In this document: positions 1 through 8,093 of the stretch, piece after piece
Position numbering within the stretch: the stretch's first letter is position 1
Layout of the letters: the number at the start of each line of letters is the position of its first letter
Assembly: GCA_964560205.1 (NCBI GenBank)
Contig: CAZLKT010000006.1
Location: forward strand, 1 to 43,020
Source: CAZLKT01 sp964560205
Lineage (GTDB): Bacteria > Pseudomonadota > Alphaproteobacteria > Holosporales > Holosporaceae
Direction of reading: 5' to 3'
Length of the DNA: 43,020 nucleotides
Notes under the pieces: model-generated
Told to the model about the DNA's origin: nothing
The model's input: the letters and a program-made list of their open reading frames with translations, nothing else
Database searches by the model: none
Made by a program: the position numbers and the translations under genes

Positions 1-89
1 ATAATTTGATCCATTTCATCAGAAGAAACAGCACGAGGAGAAAAATCATGGTCGAGGGGGTTCTCTATAAAAGCTTTGAAAAGTTTGTC
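1..89. repeat. Intragenic direct repeat, copy 2 (runs off window edge)
   Basis: Bases 1-49 are identical to 655-703, and 63-89 are identical to 717-743. The two copies lie in the same reading frame, 654 bases (218 codons) apart. Because the identity begins at base 1, the repeat probably continues beyond the window. Confidence 0.9.
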
Positions 90-1625
90 TTCAACATGCT
101 TCTTTTGTTCCTCTGTCATCTTGTCTATTTTGTCCTGTACTTTACCATGCTTCCACAGCACTTCTATTGCATCAAGGGAGAGATGTGGGATGAAACGATC
201 ATGGATACCCCCCTCCCACCCACCTTTCAAGAGATAATCTAATGCATCTGGTGTGATTGCTCCTATCTGGTCCTTTGAGAACACGTTTACTTCTTCATCT
301 GACTTCTCTTCTCCTCTGCATTTATACTTTGTCAAGATCGCACCTATTGTGCCTATACTTAATTGAGCAAACTCTTCCGCTGGGATTTTTTTTATCCACT
401 CACCGGCGTTTCTCAAGATATCATAGTTTGAAAGAAATGGACTCCATTCACGTTTCCAGTTGTTTTTCGTGTAACCGTCATGGATGAACTTCCAAATTCC
501 TTGTGCCATCGTTATCTTATGCACAAGATCATCCTTTTCAGGAGATCCAATCTTATTTATTTTTTCTTTTAGTTTATCTAATTTATTGCGTTTGTATAAA
601 ATCGCGAAACAACAAATATACATTTTTTGCAGATGATCTTTCGTAAGCATATTAATAATTTGATCCATTTCATCAGAAGAAACAGCACGAGGAGAAAAAT
701 CATAGCAGCAGTGCCACTCTATAAAAGCTTTGAAAAGTTTGTCAATCCGATTTTTGTGATACCAAAAATATGCTCCCCCCAATAGCGCCCCAAAAGACGG
801 GAGCAGAGTTGAATATCCTCCGAGTGGCAAATCACGATACATATCTGTCTGATATATAAACGGTCCCGATAGGGCGCAAAGGCTCATGCAATATTTCTTG
901 TCGAACCGTGACAAAAATCCTCCAAACGCAATCAACACAGATGAAAAAAACCATTTATTGAGATGAGAATCCAATGTCACATTGGAGTTTGTTGGATTTT
1001 CGACAGGGGGCTGCGCAGGTTTGGCAGGAAGTTGCCGCTGCTGAGATTCTTTAACCTGGGGTTTCGCAGTTTTGGCAGGAAGTTGCCGCTGCTGCTGCTG
1101 CTGAGATTCTTTAACCTGGGGTTTCGCAGGTTTGGCAGGGGGTTCCTCGGGTTTTTCTTGCTGAATATGGGATGGTATACCCTGTGATGCTGGACTTTCG
1201 TTGTTTTGTGTACCTGCATCTCCTTCAGGTATTTGCGTGTTCTGTGAGGTTGAACCTCCATACATATAATACAAGCCGCCTAAGGCAAGGATTCCAAGGC
1301 CCAGCATATCGCCGTGTGATAGAGCGGGCAAAGAAGAGGTCCAAGATGAAAGCTTGTTCCACCAAGGAACATTGACCTCCAAGGGCTTTTCAACCTTCTT
1401 TAAGGTTACCTGACGCTTCTTTGAAGACTTTGGGGAGGTCTTTCCAGATATTTGTATTTTTGAGACCGTTGCTGCTTTGGTAGTCCTCCCATTAACCTTA
1501 TTCTTCTTGGGCACAGCCGCAACGGCTTTTCTGGGCTTCGTATCCAGGGCTTTCAGAGGCAAAGCCTTCCCCCCCACGGAAAGGAATATAATAAAAAGAA
1601 AATACTTGTTGCGTACATACTTCAT
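1..1625 (-). CDS. Large secreted/membrane repeat protein of unknown family, 3' end outside window
   Basis: An open frame of 541 codons starts at the ATG 1625-1623 and is still open at base 1, so the C terminus is outside the window. I do not recognise the family. The N terminus is a signal peptide (basic n-region, then a hydrophobic stretch through about residue 20). Next come a Lys/Ala/Thr-rich basic stretch, a probable membrane segment near residues 105-123 (GLGILALGGLYYMYGG), and a Pro/Gln/Lys-rich linker (about 160-212) made of repeated PAKPAKPQVKESQQ-like units. Further hydrophobic stretches follow at about 220-285. A segment beginning DKLFKAFIE and ending FSPRAVSSDEMDQII occurs at residues 294-323 and again 218 residues later at the window edge, so the C-terminal part is built from long repeats. 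A strong promoter lies 46 bases upstream. The architecture suggests an exported, envelope-attached protein, but this is inference. Confidence 0.8.
   Translation of the reverse strand, partial: MKYVRNKYFLFIIFLSVGGKALPLKALDTKPRKAVAAVPKKNKVNGRTTKAATVSKIQISGKTSPKSSKKRQVTLKKVEKPLEVNVPWWNKLSSWTSSLPALSHGDMLGLGILALGGLYYMYGGSTSQNTQIPEGDAGTQNNESPASQGIPSHIQQEKPEEPPAKPAKPQVKESQQQQQRQLPAKTAKPQVKESQQRQLPAKPAQPPVENPTNSNVTLDSHLNKWFFSSVLIAFGGFLSRFDKKYCMSLCALSGPFIYQTDMYRDLPLGGYSTLLPSFGALLGGAYFWYHKNRIDKLFKAFIEWHCCYDFSPRAVSSDEMDQIINMLTKDHLQKMYICCFAILYKRNKLDKLKEKINKIGSPEKDDLVHKITMAQGIWKFIHDGYTKNNWKREWSPFLSNYDILRNAGEWIKKIPAEEFAQLSIGTIGAILTKYKCRGEEKSDEEVNVFSKDQIGAITPDALDYLLKGGWEGGIHDRFIPHLSLDAIEVLWKHGKVQDKIDKMTEEQKKHVEDKLFKAFIENPLDHDFSPRAVSSDEMDQI
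655..743. repeat. Intragenic direct repeat, copy 1
   Basis: This is the partner of bases 1-89. Only the middle 13 bases (704-716) differ, while both flanks are identical. High DNA identity between two in-frame copies indicates recent duplication or gene conversion within the minus-strand repeat protein. Confidence 0.9.
1020..1140. repeat. Pro/Gln linker tandem repeats with expanded CAG run
   Basis: Two nearly identical units (about 51 and 60 bases) plus a partial third encode KPQVKESQQ(QQQ)RQLPAK. They differ mainly in the Gln run, which has two CAG codons in one unit and five in the other (CTG on the plus strand, about 1088-1103). This is a tract prone to length change by slippage inside the flexible linker of the minus-strand repeat protein. 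Confidence 0.85.
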
Positions 1626-1670
1626 AAAGCGCACACAATTAAATAAAAAAACATGTAAAACATAATAAAA

Positions 1671-1699
1671 ATTGTATCATATTTTAATTGTTTTGTCAA
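1671..1699 (-). promoter_or_regulatory. Sigma70-type promoter of the 1-1625 repeat protein
   Basis: Read on the minus strand there is a perfect -35 TTGACA (1699-1694), a 17-base spacer and a -10 TACAAT (1676-1671). It points at the ATG at 1625 and leaves an AT-rich leader of about 40 bases. The region 1700-1800 holds no other gene that I can see. Confidence 0.75.
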
Positions 1700-1800
1700 T
1701 AAAAAGAAATAAAAGCGAAACTAGGTTGTGTTAATAGATCCCCCATGTGATCAAGACCATGCCCCCATAAAAGTTAATAAGAAGAAAAATCATTCTGAAA

Positions 1801-2604
1801 CTATAGATCATTCTTATGAAACACTCCAGAGCTGTGAAGATAAGAACGAAGCTTTCTAAGATGTTGCCAAGCTTTCTTTTTCTGACCAGGGGAACGAAGC
1901 AAATAGGCTGGATGGTAAAACACAAAAGTAGGAACGGTACCAGGTAAATAGCTATTTGTATAGACGATGTTTTCCCTGGCCTGCAGCGTCGCCATAGGCT
2001 CTGTGGAGCGTAAAAGAGCACGGCAGGCAACGGATCCCATGAGTACTAAGACTTTTGGTTGGATAATGGCAATGTGTTTTTCCACAAAAGGCAGACAAAG
2101 ATTGATTTCCTCTGCGGTGGGCTGTCGATTGAAAGGAGGCCGCCACGGGACCACATTGGTGATGTAGAGTGTTTCTTGGCGGTTGAGACCAATGGCTGCA
2201 AACATGGCATCCAAAAGCTTTCCACTTGTGCCTACAAAGGGCTTTCCTAAGCGATCCTCTTCTGCACCAGGTGCTTCTCCTATAACCATAATGGAGCTCT
2301 TCGGGTTTCCATCGGAGAAGACCGTGCTCTGGGCTGAAGCTTTGAGGGAACAGAGGGTATAGGACACCATCTCTTCATAAAGTTGCTCTCGAGTGGGCAA
2401 TGAAGGCACTATGCTTGGTGGTGGCTCTTGTGGTGCCTTATGAGGGGATGTTGGGTGGAGGGGACTGGCACGAAAAGAGCTGGGAACATCCGGATCCATG
2501 GGCCATTCCTCAAAACCCTCCTCGTGATACCATCGAAAAAAAGCTGCACAAAGGGCAGATGACGCAAACTTTTTGGGAGAGATTTTTGTATTATGAGATT
2601 TCAT
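1801..2604 (-). CDS. Uracil-DNA glycosylase, family 4-like
   Basis: This enzyme removes uracil from DNA and starts base-excision repair. The glycosylase domain carries VFSDGNP, the active-site motif GEAPGAEEDRLGKPFVG, the ITNVVPWRPPFNR stretch and the C-terminal FYHPAYLLRSPGQKKKAW loop. The classical family-4 iron-sulfur cysteines are incomplete: the CxxC is reduced to one Cys in TLCSLK, and the usual KCRPP is PWRPP. From memory, PWRPP also occurs in alphaproteobacterial relatives. I chose the ATG at 2604 (MKSHNTKISPKK) because upstream in-frame starts at 2649 (ATG) and 2676 (TTG) would overlap the rnpB promoter, and because the conserved FFRWYHEEG segment begins soon after it. The longer start at 2649 remains possible. 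The gene is divergent from rnpB. Confidence 0.85.
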   Translation of the reverse strand: MKSHNTKISPKKFASSALCAAFFRWYHEEGFEEWPMDPDVPSSFRASPLHPTSPHKAPQEPPPSIVPSLPTREQLYEEMVSYTLCSLKASAQSTVFSDGNPKSSIMVIGEAPGAEEDRLGKPFVGTSGKLLDAMFAAIGLNRQETLYITNVVPWRPPFNRQPTAEEINLCLPFVEKHIAIIQPKVLVLMGSVACRALLRSTEPMATLQARENIVYTNSYLPGTVPTFVFYHPAYLLRSPGQKKKAWQHLRKLRSYLHSSGVFHKNDL

Positions 2605-2627
2605 ATGACAAGATGCACTCCCCCCCC

Positions 2628-2656
2628 TTGAATTTTTTTGTGCTCTCATTTTAAAT
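2628..2656 (+). promoter_or_regulatory. Promoter of rnpB
   Basis: TTGAAT (2628-2633), a 17-base spacer and TTAAAT (2651-2656) place the start of transcription near 2661-2664, at the 5' strand of the RNase P RNA P1 helix. The promoter lies in the 5' region of the divergent glycosylase reading frame. Confidence 0.6.
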
Positions 2657-2660
2657 AGGG

Positions 2661-3050
2661 AAAGAAGGAGGGTCAAGTCGTTGCTGTATCACGTACAGAG
2701 GAAAGTCCGGGCTCCACAGGAACACAATGCCGGGTAACGCCCGGCCAGGGATGCGGAGGGAAGTTTTCTTTTCGAGGACCTGAGGGAAAGTGCCACAGAA
2801 AAAAAACATCCACAAGGAATTGTGGTTACGGTGAAAAGGTGCGGTAAGAGCGCACCGCGTGCATGGTAACAGGCATGGCAGGGCAAACCCCATTGGGAGC
2901 AAAGCTAAATAGGAACAAAATCAGTTCACAAGACTGGGACAGGGTTTCTGCTGTATTTTTTGTTCGGGTAAGCTGCTAAAGGGTGAGGGTAACTTCACTC
3001 TCAGAGAAATGACGACATAAACAGAACCCGGCTTATGACTCTTCTTTTTT
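2661..3050 (+). ncRNA. rnpB: RNase P RNA
   Basis: This is the catalytic RNA that matures tRNA 5' ends. The universally conserved core GAGGAAAGTCCGGGCTCC lies near 2697-2715 and the 3' core AGAAATGACGACA...ACAGAACCCGGCTTA near 3004-3035. The ends pair to form P1: GTCAAGTCG near 2672-2680 pairs with CGGCTTATGAC near 3029-3039, with a flanking AAGAAG/CTTCTT extension. The T-run at 3045-3050 directly after P1 can act as a terminator. The length of about 390 nt is normal for the bacterial A-type RNA. Ends are approximate. Confidence 0.95.
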
Positions 3051-3158
3051 ACAAAAAAGGCGAAGGAATTACTTATAGAGTCTCATTTTTTGTTGTTTTA
3101 CTTAAAATTTAGAATAAAGATATATGATTTTTATGTGGTATGAATATGGGGGAGGGTG

Positions 3159-3977
3159 ATGGACGGTTCTTGGACAAAAGATGATATGCCATGGAATTCT
3201 TTTCAAAAAGAGAAGGTGGATCCCGATATTCTCTCCATTATGAAAACGGCAAGTCTTGTGGAGTATAATGCGCCAGACTATAGACAGTACTTGGAGAATG
3301 TTTTTCAAGGGGAGGACGTGTCGTCAGAGGATATTGAGGCATGGGCTGCGGATGAAGTAAAGCATGGTCTTGTGTTGGCGGAGTGGGTAAAAAAAGCAGA
3401 CCCCCATTTTGACCTTGAGGCATCTTTAAAAAGGTTTCGTGAGCTTTTTCGAGTACCTGTGGATGCGTCTGAGTCCATTCGCGGGTCCAGGGTAGGAGAG
3501 CTGGTGGCGAGATGTGTGGTGGAAACAGGTACCAGCAGCTTTTATACGGCCATTGCAGAAAAAACCACGGAGCCTCTTCTGAAGGAAATAGCGTTTTCCA
3601 TTGCGGCTGATGAGTTTCGTCATTATAAATTTTTTTATAGCCACATGAAAAAAATTCTTCGAAAAAAGCCTTTATCGCGCGTTGCTCGTTTGTGGATTGC
3701 TCTGGGGCGCATTAAGGAGAGTGACAGCAACGAGCTTGCCAGTGCGTATTATGCTGCCAATATTTCTCCACAGGAAGCATATAACGGAAAATATTTCAGT
3801 AAGGTTTATCTGCAAAAAGCCCAAAGTTATTACAGGCTCCATCATATACAAAAAGTTATTGGGATGGTCTGTAAGGCGGTTGGGTTTTCTCCGCAAAATC
3901 GATTTTTTCATTTTTTGGGGAGGGTGTACTGGAAATTTTTTGTCCCTCATCCGAAACCATCAGCCTCAGGGGCATAA
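3159..3977 (+). CDS. Ferritin-like di-iron protein (acyl-ACP desaturase/rubrerythrin-like fold)
   Basis: A 272-residue soluble helical protein. Two carboxylate-His motifs typical of the ferritin-like superfamily are visible: DEVKHG (about residues 65-70, like the EENRHG motif of acyl-ACP desaturases) and DEFRH (about 150-155, like DEKRH). A Glu in VVETGTSSFY supplies a further candidate ligand. This supports a di-iron centre in a four-helix bundle, but the substrate cannot be told from sequence. A GTG at 3156 is immediately followed by an ATG at 3159, behind a GGGGGAGG run. I took the ATG. The gene stands alone between rnpB and the convergent ABC ATPase gene, so context does not help. Confidence 0.75.
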   Translation: MDGSWTKDDMPWNSFQKEKVDPDILSIMKTASLVEYNAPDYRQYLENVFQGEDVSSEDIEAWAADEVKHGLVLAEWVKKADPHFDLEASLKRFRELFRVPVDASESIRGSRVGELVARCVVETGTSSFYTAIAEKTTEPLLKEIAFSIAADEFRHYKFFYSHMKKILRKKPLSRVARLWIALGRIKESDSNELASAYYAANISPQEAYNGKYFSKVYLQKAQSYYRLHHIQKVIGMVCKAVGFSPQNRFFHFLGRVYWKFFVPHPKPSASGA

Positions 3978-3999
3978 GAAAATAGAAGAGATGTGGATG

Positions 4000-4749
4000 T
4001 TATCCATTACAAGCCGTGGCTTCATAGACGTCTTGCCAGTGTTCTAAGGTAAGGACTTTTTCGGTATGGCCACAAAAATGCTTGTGACGTCCGAGAAGGA
4101 GCGTGTAAGGAAAGTGCTCTCGTACTTTTTTTTGATCGTGTTGGGCAACAATGAGGGTTTTTTCCTGATGGTGCCATTGGTTCATTACAGAGAGCAAAAT
4201 ATCAGTGGTGACTTCATCCATACCAGAAAAGGGTTCATCTAAAAAGAGGATGGAGGCATCTTGTGCCAGCATCCGTGCAAAAAGCATCCGTTGAAATTGT
4301 CCTCCAGACAGCGAGGAGAGGGGATGGTCCTTGTAGGAGAGCATTTTCACCGTGGAAAGAGCATCTTTTATGAGGGACTTGTCCTCTTGTGTGGCGAAAT
4401 GAGGAAAAAAACGTGCTTTCCATCGGCCCATGGCCACCACCTGCTGAACGGTGAGGGGAAAGTTTCGTTGGATGGTATGGTGCTGTGGAAGATAGGCCAT
4501 ATGAAAATTTTTTGTGGAGTCACTGTCCGTGGACCATGTCCAATGCCCTGTGAACTCTTTATGAAATCCCGCTAGGGTTTTTAAGAGGGTACTTTTCCCT
4601 CCACCATTGGGCCCCATGAGGGCCACCATGGCGCCGCGAGGAATGCAGCACGAAAAATTCTCGATGACAGGCAGCGTGTTATAGGATACGGTGAGGTTGG
4701 TAATGGATAAGATATCCCATGGTTTTTTTCTATGCTGAAAGTCGGTCAT
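4000..4749 (-). CDS. ABC transporter ATP-binding protein, zinc/manganese-type
   Basis: The nucleotide-binding subunit of an ABC importer. Walker A GPNGGGKST, Q-loop YLPQH, signature LSGGQFQR, Walker B ILFLDEP and the switch His in VAQHD are all present and in order. The compact single domain and the MGRW...LSSLSGGQFQRMLFAR layout resemble the ZnuC/MntB/SitB group that energises metal import. No permease or binding-protein gene lies nearby, so the partner must be encoded elsewhere. The ATG at 4749 follows the rnd stop by 8 bases, whereas a longer in-frame start would overlap rnd. It is the last gene of the dedA-rnd-ABC operon. Specificity is inferred from similarity only. Confidence 0.8.
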   Translation of the reverse strand: MTDFQHRKKPWDILSITNLTVSYNTLPVIENFSCCIPRGAMVALMGPNGGGKSTLLKTLAGFHKEFTGHWTWSTDSDSTKNFHMAYLPQHHTIQRNFPLTVQQVVAMGRWKARFFPHFATQEDKSLIKDALSTVKMLSYKDHPLSSLSGGQFQRMLFARMLAQDASILFLDEPFSGMDEVTTDILLSVMNQWHHQEKTLIVAQHDQKKVREHFPYTLLLGRHKHFCGHTEKVLTLEHWQDVYEATACNG

Positions 4750-4757
4750 TTGAAAGC

Positions 4758-5387
4758 TCACATATATACGAAAAGATCTTCTGTAAATCCTTTGCAATCC
4801 AAGAGTGCTCTGGTATGGAGAAAATCACAGGTCCCGCGAAAAAGATCGTATTTTCCTTCTCGCTTGAGGATAAGATCAAGCTTTTCTTTCAAGGCGTGGA
4901 GATACAAAACATCAGAGGCCGCATAATGTTTTTGCTGTTCTGTAAGAATGTCTGCACCCCAGTCTGAGGACTGTTGCGATTTGGATAAATCTATGGAGAG
5001 AAGTTCTTGACAGAGGGACTTGAGGCCATGGCGTTCCGTATATGTTCTGGCAAAGCGCGATGCAAGTTTCGTGCAATAGTTGGGAAAAGAAAGAGATCCA
5101 AAAGCGCGATACATGATTCCAATATCAAAGCGTCCATAATGATAAACCTTTTCTATACTTTCATTTATCAGCATGCTTTGCAGATGTGGTGCTTCCTTTT
5201 GTTTGGGAGCAATTTGCACAAGATAGGCCACACCATTTCCTGTGGAAAGCTGAACAAGGCACAGACGATCCCTCCAGGAAAGCCCCATGGCCTCTGTATC
5301 AACAGCTACAGATCCCGCTTTTTGGATCTCCTCTAAAACTTCCTTTGGAAGATCATGATGAAAAAGTCGAATGCCGCGTACTGTCAT
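4758..5387 (-). CDS. rnd: Ribonuclease D, short alphaproteobacterial form
   Basis: A 3'-5' exoribonuclease of the DEDDy family that trims stable RNA 3' ends. Exo I is VDTEAMGL (metal-binding D and E), Exo II is YHYGRFDIGIM, and Exo III is YAASDVLYL with the Tyr and Asp of the DEDDy type. At 209 residues it contains only the exonuclease domain. The HRDC domains of the roughly 370-residue E. coli enzyme are absent, as in other alphaproteobacterial RNase D proteins. It starts 11 bases after the dedA stop. Confidence 0.88.
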   Translation of the reverse strand: MTVRGIRLFHHDLPKEVLEEIQKAGSVAVDTEAMGLSWRDRLCLVQLSTGNGVAYLVQIAPKQKEAPHLQSMLINESIEKVYHYGRFDIGIMYRAFGSLSFPNYCTKLASRFARTYTERHGLKSLCQELLSIDLSKSQQSSDWGADILTEQQKHYAASDVLYLHALKEKLDLILKREGKYDLFRGTCDFLHTRALLDCKGFTEDLFVYM

Positions 5388-5398
5388 GGTATGCTCCC

Positions 5399-6088
5399 TT
5401 ATGATGATGAATTGTGGTTTTTGTGTGGGGGGTGTTGTGGGTCTTGTGGCGTATCCTTTGTCACCACATTCTCATGCGGTATCTCGTGATGTATGTGCTC
5501 CAAAGCCTTATTTTTCGGTATGTTTTTTTTCCGTTGACGTCGCCGCCACCATATGGTGGTCCCCCCGACAATGATGATACCGAAAAAAATGCTAAAGAGC
5601 ACATAGCCAATGCGATGAATAAGTCCCAGAATCACACCTCCAAAAAAATATCCGAGGCCACAGCTTATGAGAGTCCAGATAATGGCTGCAATAAAATTCA
5701 GAAATGCAAAGGTGGCAAAGGGGACGTGGCGACTTCCAATGAGGATGGGGCTTACGATACGGATGCCATAGATGAAGCGAAAAATGAGAATATACGCGGT
5801 CCTATACTTCTCCAGTAAACCAAATCCTTTCTCCATGTACCGCTCTGTTTGTGGAAACTTTCTCTTGATGAGCTCAATGAGGTCTTTGCCCCAATAGAAT
5901 CCCAAAAAATAAAGTCCTTGATCCGCAAAAAGTGTTCCTAAAAAGGTTACAGCCATGACTTTATAAATGGAAAGATACCCTGCGGCAGCTGCAGCACTTG
6001 CGGTGAGAATCACGGACTCTCCCTCCACCATGGCTCCTAAAAGAACTGCCCAATATCCCCATGTTTGTAAAAAATTTGCGAGGGGCAC
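5399..6088 (-). CDS. DedA family (VTT domain) inner membrane protein
   Basis: An integral membrane protein of the DedA/VTT family, whose members act in lipid-carrier or phospholipid transposition and membrane homeostasis. Visible are the N-terminal E(G)ES re-entrant region (VEGESVILTASAAAAAGYL), the characteristic FRFIYGIRIVSPILIGSRHVP loop with the conserved Arg and Gly, and several hydrophobic segments. The tail is charged and rich in His and Pro (HPPHKNHNSSS). The start is a GTG at 6088 with AAAGG a few bases upstream. It heads the minus-strand operon with rnd and the ABC ATPase. A possible -10 TAGAAT lies at 6123-6118. Confidence 0.85.
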   Translation of the reverse strand: MPLANFLQTWGYWAVLLGAMVEGESVILTASAAAAAGYLSIYKVMAVTFLGTLFADQGLYFLGFYWGKDLIELIKRKFPQTERYMEKGFGLLEKYRTAYILIFRFIYGIRIVSPILIGSRHVPFATFAFLNFIAAIIWTLISCGLGYFFGGVILGLIHRIGYVLFSIFFGIIIVGGTTIWWRRRQRKKNIPKNKALEHIHHEIPHENVVTKDTPQDPQHPPHKNHNSSS

Positions 6089-6233
6089 AAGCCCTTTCCA
6101 TCAAAACACCGTCCCTTATTCTATTTCTTTTTTTTCATAAAATCCAGTGATGGAAGGCATGGTGTTCTCACATTTTATCCACGTGCTCAATAAAATTTTC
6201 CTGCTTATGCCATGGAAAGGCATGCGATATCAG

Positions 6234-6263
6234 TTGACGCAGCCATATGTTCTCCGTCACAAT
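6234..6263 (+). promoter_or_regulatory. Candidate promoter of pssA-mlaA-secG-pyrG
   Basis: TTGACG (6234-6239), an 18-base spacer and CACAAT (6258-6263). The expected start near 6270 lies downstream of the in-frame ATG at 6247, which favours 6295 as the pssA start. Confidence 0.45.
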
Positions 6264-6294
6264 GAGCCTGTTATATGGTTTTGAAAAGAGCCCC

Positions 6295-7113
6295 ATGAAA
6301 AGGATATTTTCTTCAAAAAAGTCTTCTCAGAGTGAGAAAAAAGAAAAGAAGGCCCTTTGGAGGCAGCACATGAGACCTTTGAAACAATCTACAGTATACA
6401 TGGGGAAAATGCTTCCCAACATGATCACATTTTTGGCGTTATGTATGGGGCTGACCGCAGTGAATTTTGCATTCCTTCTTCAGTGGGAGAAGGCCGTGGC
6501 CAGTGTTTTGGTGGCAGGTATTTTAGATGGCATGGATGGTCGCTTGGCGCGCTTTATGGGAAACAGCACGAATTTTGGAGCAGAGCTGGACAGCCTTTCA
6601 GATTTTATCAATTTTGGAGTCTCACCTTCGTTGCTGGTCTTCTTTTTTGCATTGCATCGGTGGAACGAGGTGGGATGGGGGATCTGCCTTTTTTTCACTG
6701 CATGCATGGCGTTGCGTTTGGCTCGTTTTAACATTCAGCGTTTGGAAAACCCGGGAAGGCACGAGCTTCTTTCGGTGGGGCTTCCCGCGCCAGCAGCAGC
6801 ATTTCTTCTTTTGTGTCCTGTGATTATGAGTTTTGTTTTTCACCGTACACTATCTCCATGGGTTTTTGGAGCAATCACTCTGGGAGTTTCTGCACTTATG
6901 GTGAGCCGCTTTCCCACTTTTCTTGTGAATAAGTGGCAAGTGCCATTTTATTATAGGGCGCCCCTGGTTTTGGTTTTGCTTATAGTTGTCATTGGCATTT
7001 TGATAGCTCCGTGGGAAACACTCTTGGGGGTTGGTGTCCTCTATCTTTTTTCTCTTCCCCTGAGCGGGTATCTTTTTTATAAGAAGAAAATTTTTTCAAA
7101 ATATGTCAGCTAG
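6295..7113 (+). CDS. pssA: CDP-diacylglycerol-serine O-phosphatidyltransferase
   Basis: Makes phosphatidylserine from CDP-diacylglycerol and serine, the first step to phosphatidylethanolamine. The CDP-alcohol phosphotransferase signature is complete: DGMDGRLARFMGNSTNFGAE followed by LDSLSD. Seven or eight hydrophobic helices follow the MLPNMITFLALCMGLTA start of the domain. A basic N-terminal extension (KKSSQSEKKEKK) precedes it. An in-frame ATG at 6247 exists, but the candidate promoter covers it and AAAAGAG precedes the ATG at 6295. The psd gene often found next to pssA is absent here. The last 11 bases overlap mlaA, so the two genes are probably translationally coupled. Confidence 0.92.
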   Translation: MKRIFSSKKSSQSEKKEKKALWRQHMRPLKQSTVYMGKMLPNMITFLALCMGLTAVNFAFLLQWEKAVASVLVAGILDGMDGRLARFMGNSTNFGAELDSLSDFINFGVSPSLLVFFFALHRWNEVGWGICLFFTACMALRLARFNIQRLENPGRHELLSVGLPAPAAAFLLLCPVIMSFVFHRTLSPWVFGAITLGVSALMVSRFPTFLVNKWQVPFYYRAPLVLVLLIVVIGILIAPWETLLGVGVLYLFSLPLSGYLFYKKKIFSKYVS

Positions 7114-8002
7114 CACGCCAATTCGGAAAATCTTTTTGATAACATTCTGTATGGTGCATTTTTCGGCATGTCATGTCTTGCAGAAAGAGGTGCCTGTCCA
7201 TGAGGCCCACGGTGATGCTGAAGAAGAAGAAATCTGGGATCCTTTAGAGGACTGGAACAGGGCTACTCTTCTTTTTAATCAGATGATAGATGATATTTTT
7301 ATTATGCCCATTTTGCTTTTCTACGATGGGTTTATTCCCCCCTTTTTGCAGGAGAGGATCCATTGTGTTTTAGCAAATTTGTCTGCCATCACCAGTATTG
7401 TGAACTCCCTTTTACAGTGTGATCCAGAGAAGTTTTCCATGCACGCGGGAGGATTCTTGCTGAACACCACAGTGGGCCTTGGTGGTCTTTTCAATGTTGC
7501 ACAATGCGTTGGTTTCACCATCCCCTCAGAGGATTTTGGAAAAACATTGAAAGTGTGTGGCAATGTTTCACCCGGATTTTACATTGTGATCCCCATATTA
7601 GGCCCCACAAACCTTAGAGACATGACCGGAAAAGTAGTGGACTTTTTCCTTAGTCCCCTGGGCTTTGTCGCTCAGAATATTGACGATAGTTTTGACTTTT
7701 TCTCTTCTATGCAGTACAGCATCGGAAAAAATATCTGTGATTATATGTCTGTTCGCTTGCAATACAAGGATATTCTTGAGCCTATCCAGAAAAATTTTTC
7801 GGATCCGTACATTATTCTCCGTCACAGCTATTATGTGGTGAGGCAGGATATTGTGGAAGACTCTTTTGATGATTTCATGGAGGAGGAGGATTCGGATATT
7901 CATACCGAGTCGACGTCTAAGAGCATATCGGAAAAAGATGACGCAAAACCTGCTCACGAACAAAACCCCCCTGAAAAAGAGAACCCTGTACAGACCCCAT
8001 GA
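7103..8002 (+). CDS. mlaA: MlaA (VacJ) phospholipid-transport lipoprotein
   Basis: Outer membrane lipoprotein of the Mla retrograde phospholipid transport system, which removes mislocalised phospholipid from the outer leaflet. A signal peptide ends in FSAC, a lipobox with lipidated Cys at about residue 23. The MlaA domain shows WDPLEDWNRATLLFNQMID near its start and the diagnostic SEDFGKTL and PILGPTNLRD stretches. A tail of about 50 residues beyond the domain is acidic and then charged (FMEEEDSDIHTES), making the protein longer than the usual 230-260. It starts inside pssA. The other mla genes are not in this window. Confidence 0.9.
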   Translation: MSASTPIRKIFLITFCMVHFSACHVLQKEVPVHEAHGDAEEEEIWDPLEDWNRATLLFNQMIDDIFIMPILLFYDGFIPPFLQERIHCVLANLSAITSIVNSLLQCDPEKFSMHAGGFLLNTTVGLGGLFNVAQCVGFTIPSEDFGKTLKVCGNVSPGFYIVIPILGPTNLRDMTGKVVDFFLSPLGFVAQNIDDSFDFFSSMQYSIGKNICDYMSVRLQYKDILEPIQKNFSDPYIILRHSYYVVRQDIVEDSFDDFMEEEDSDIHTESTSKSISEKDDAKPAHEQNPPEKENPVQTP

Positions 8003-8093
8003 ACCTATATGGCTGCAGAAAAGAGTCTTCGAGTTGCACCGTAACCCGTTTTTCTGTACTCTTTGGAGGGATGTTTGAAAGAAAGGGGGAGTG

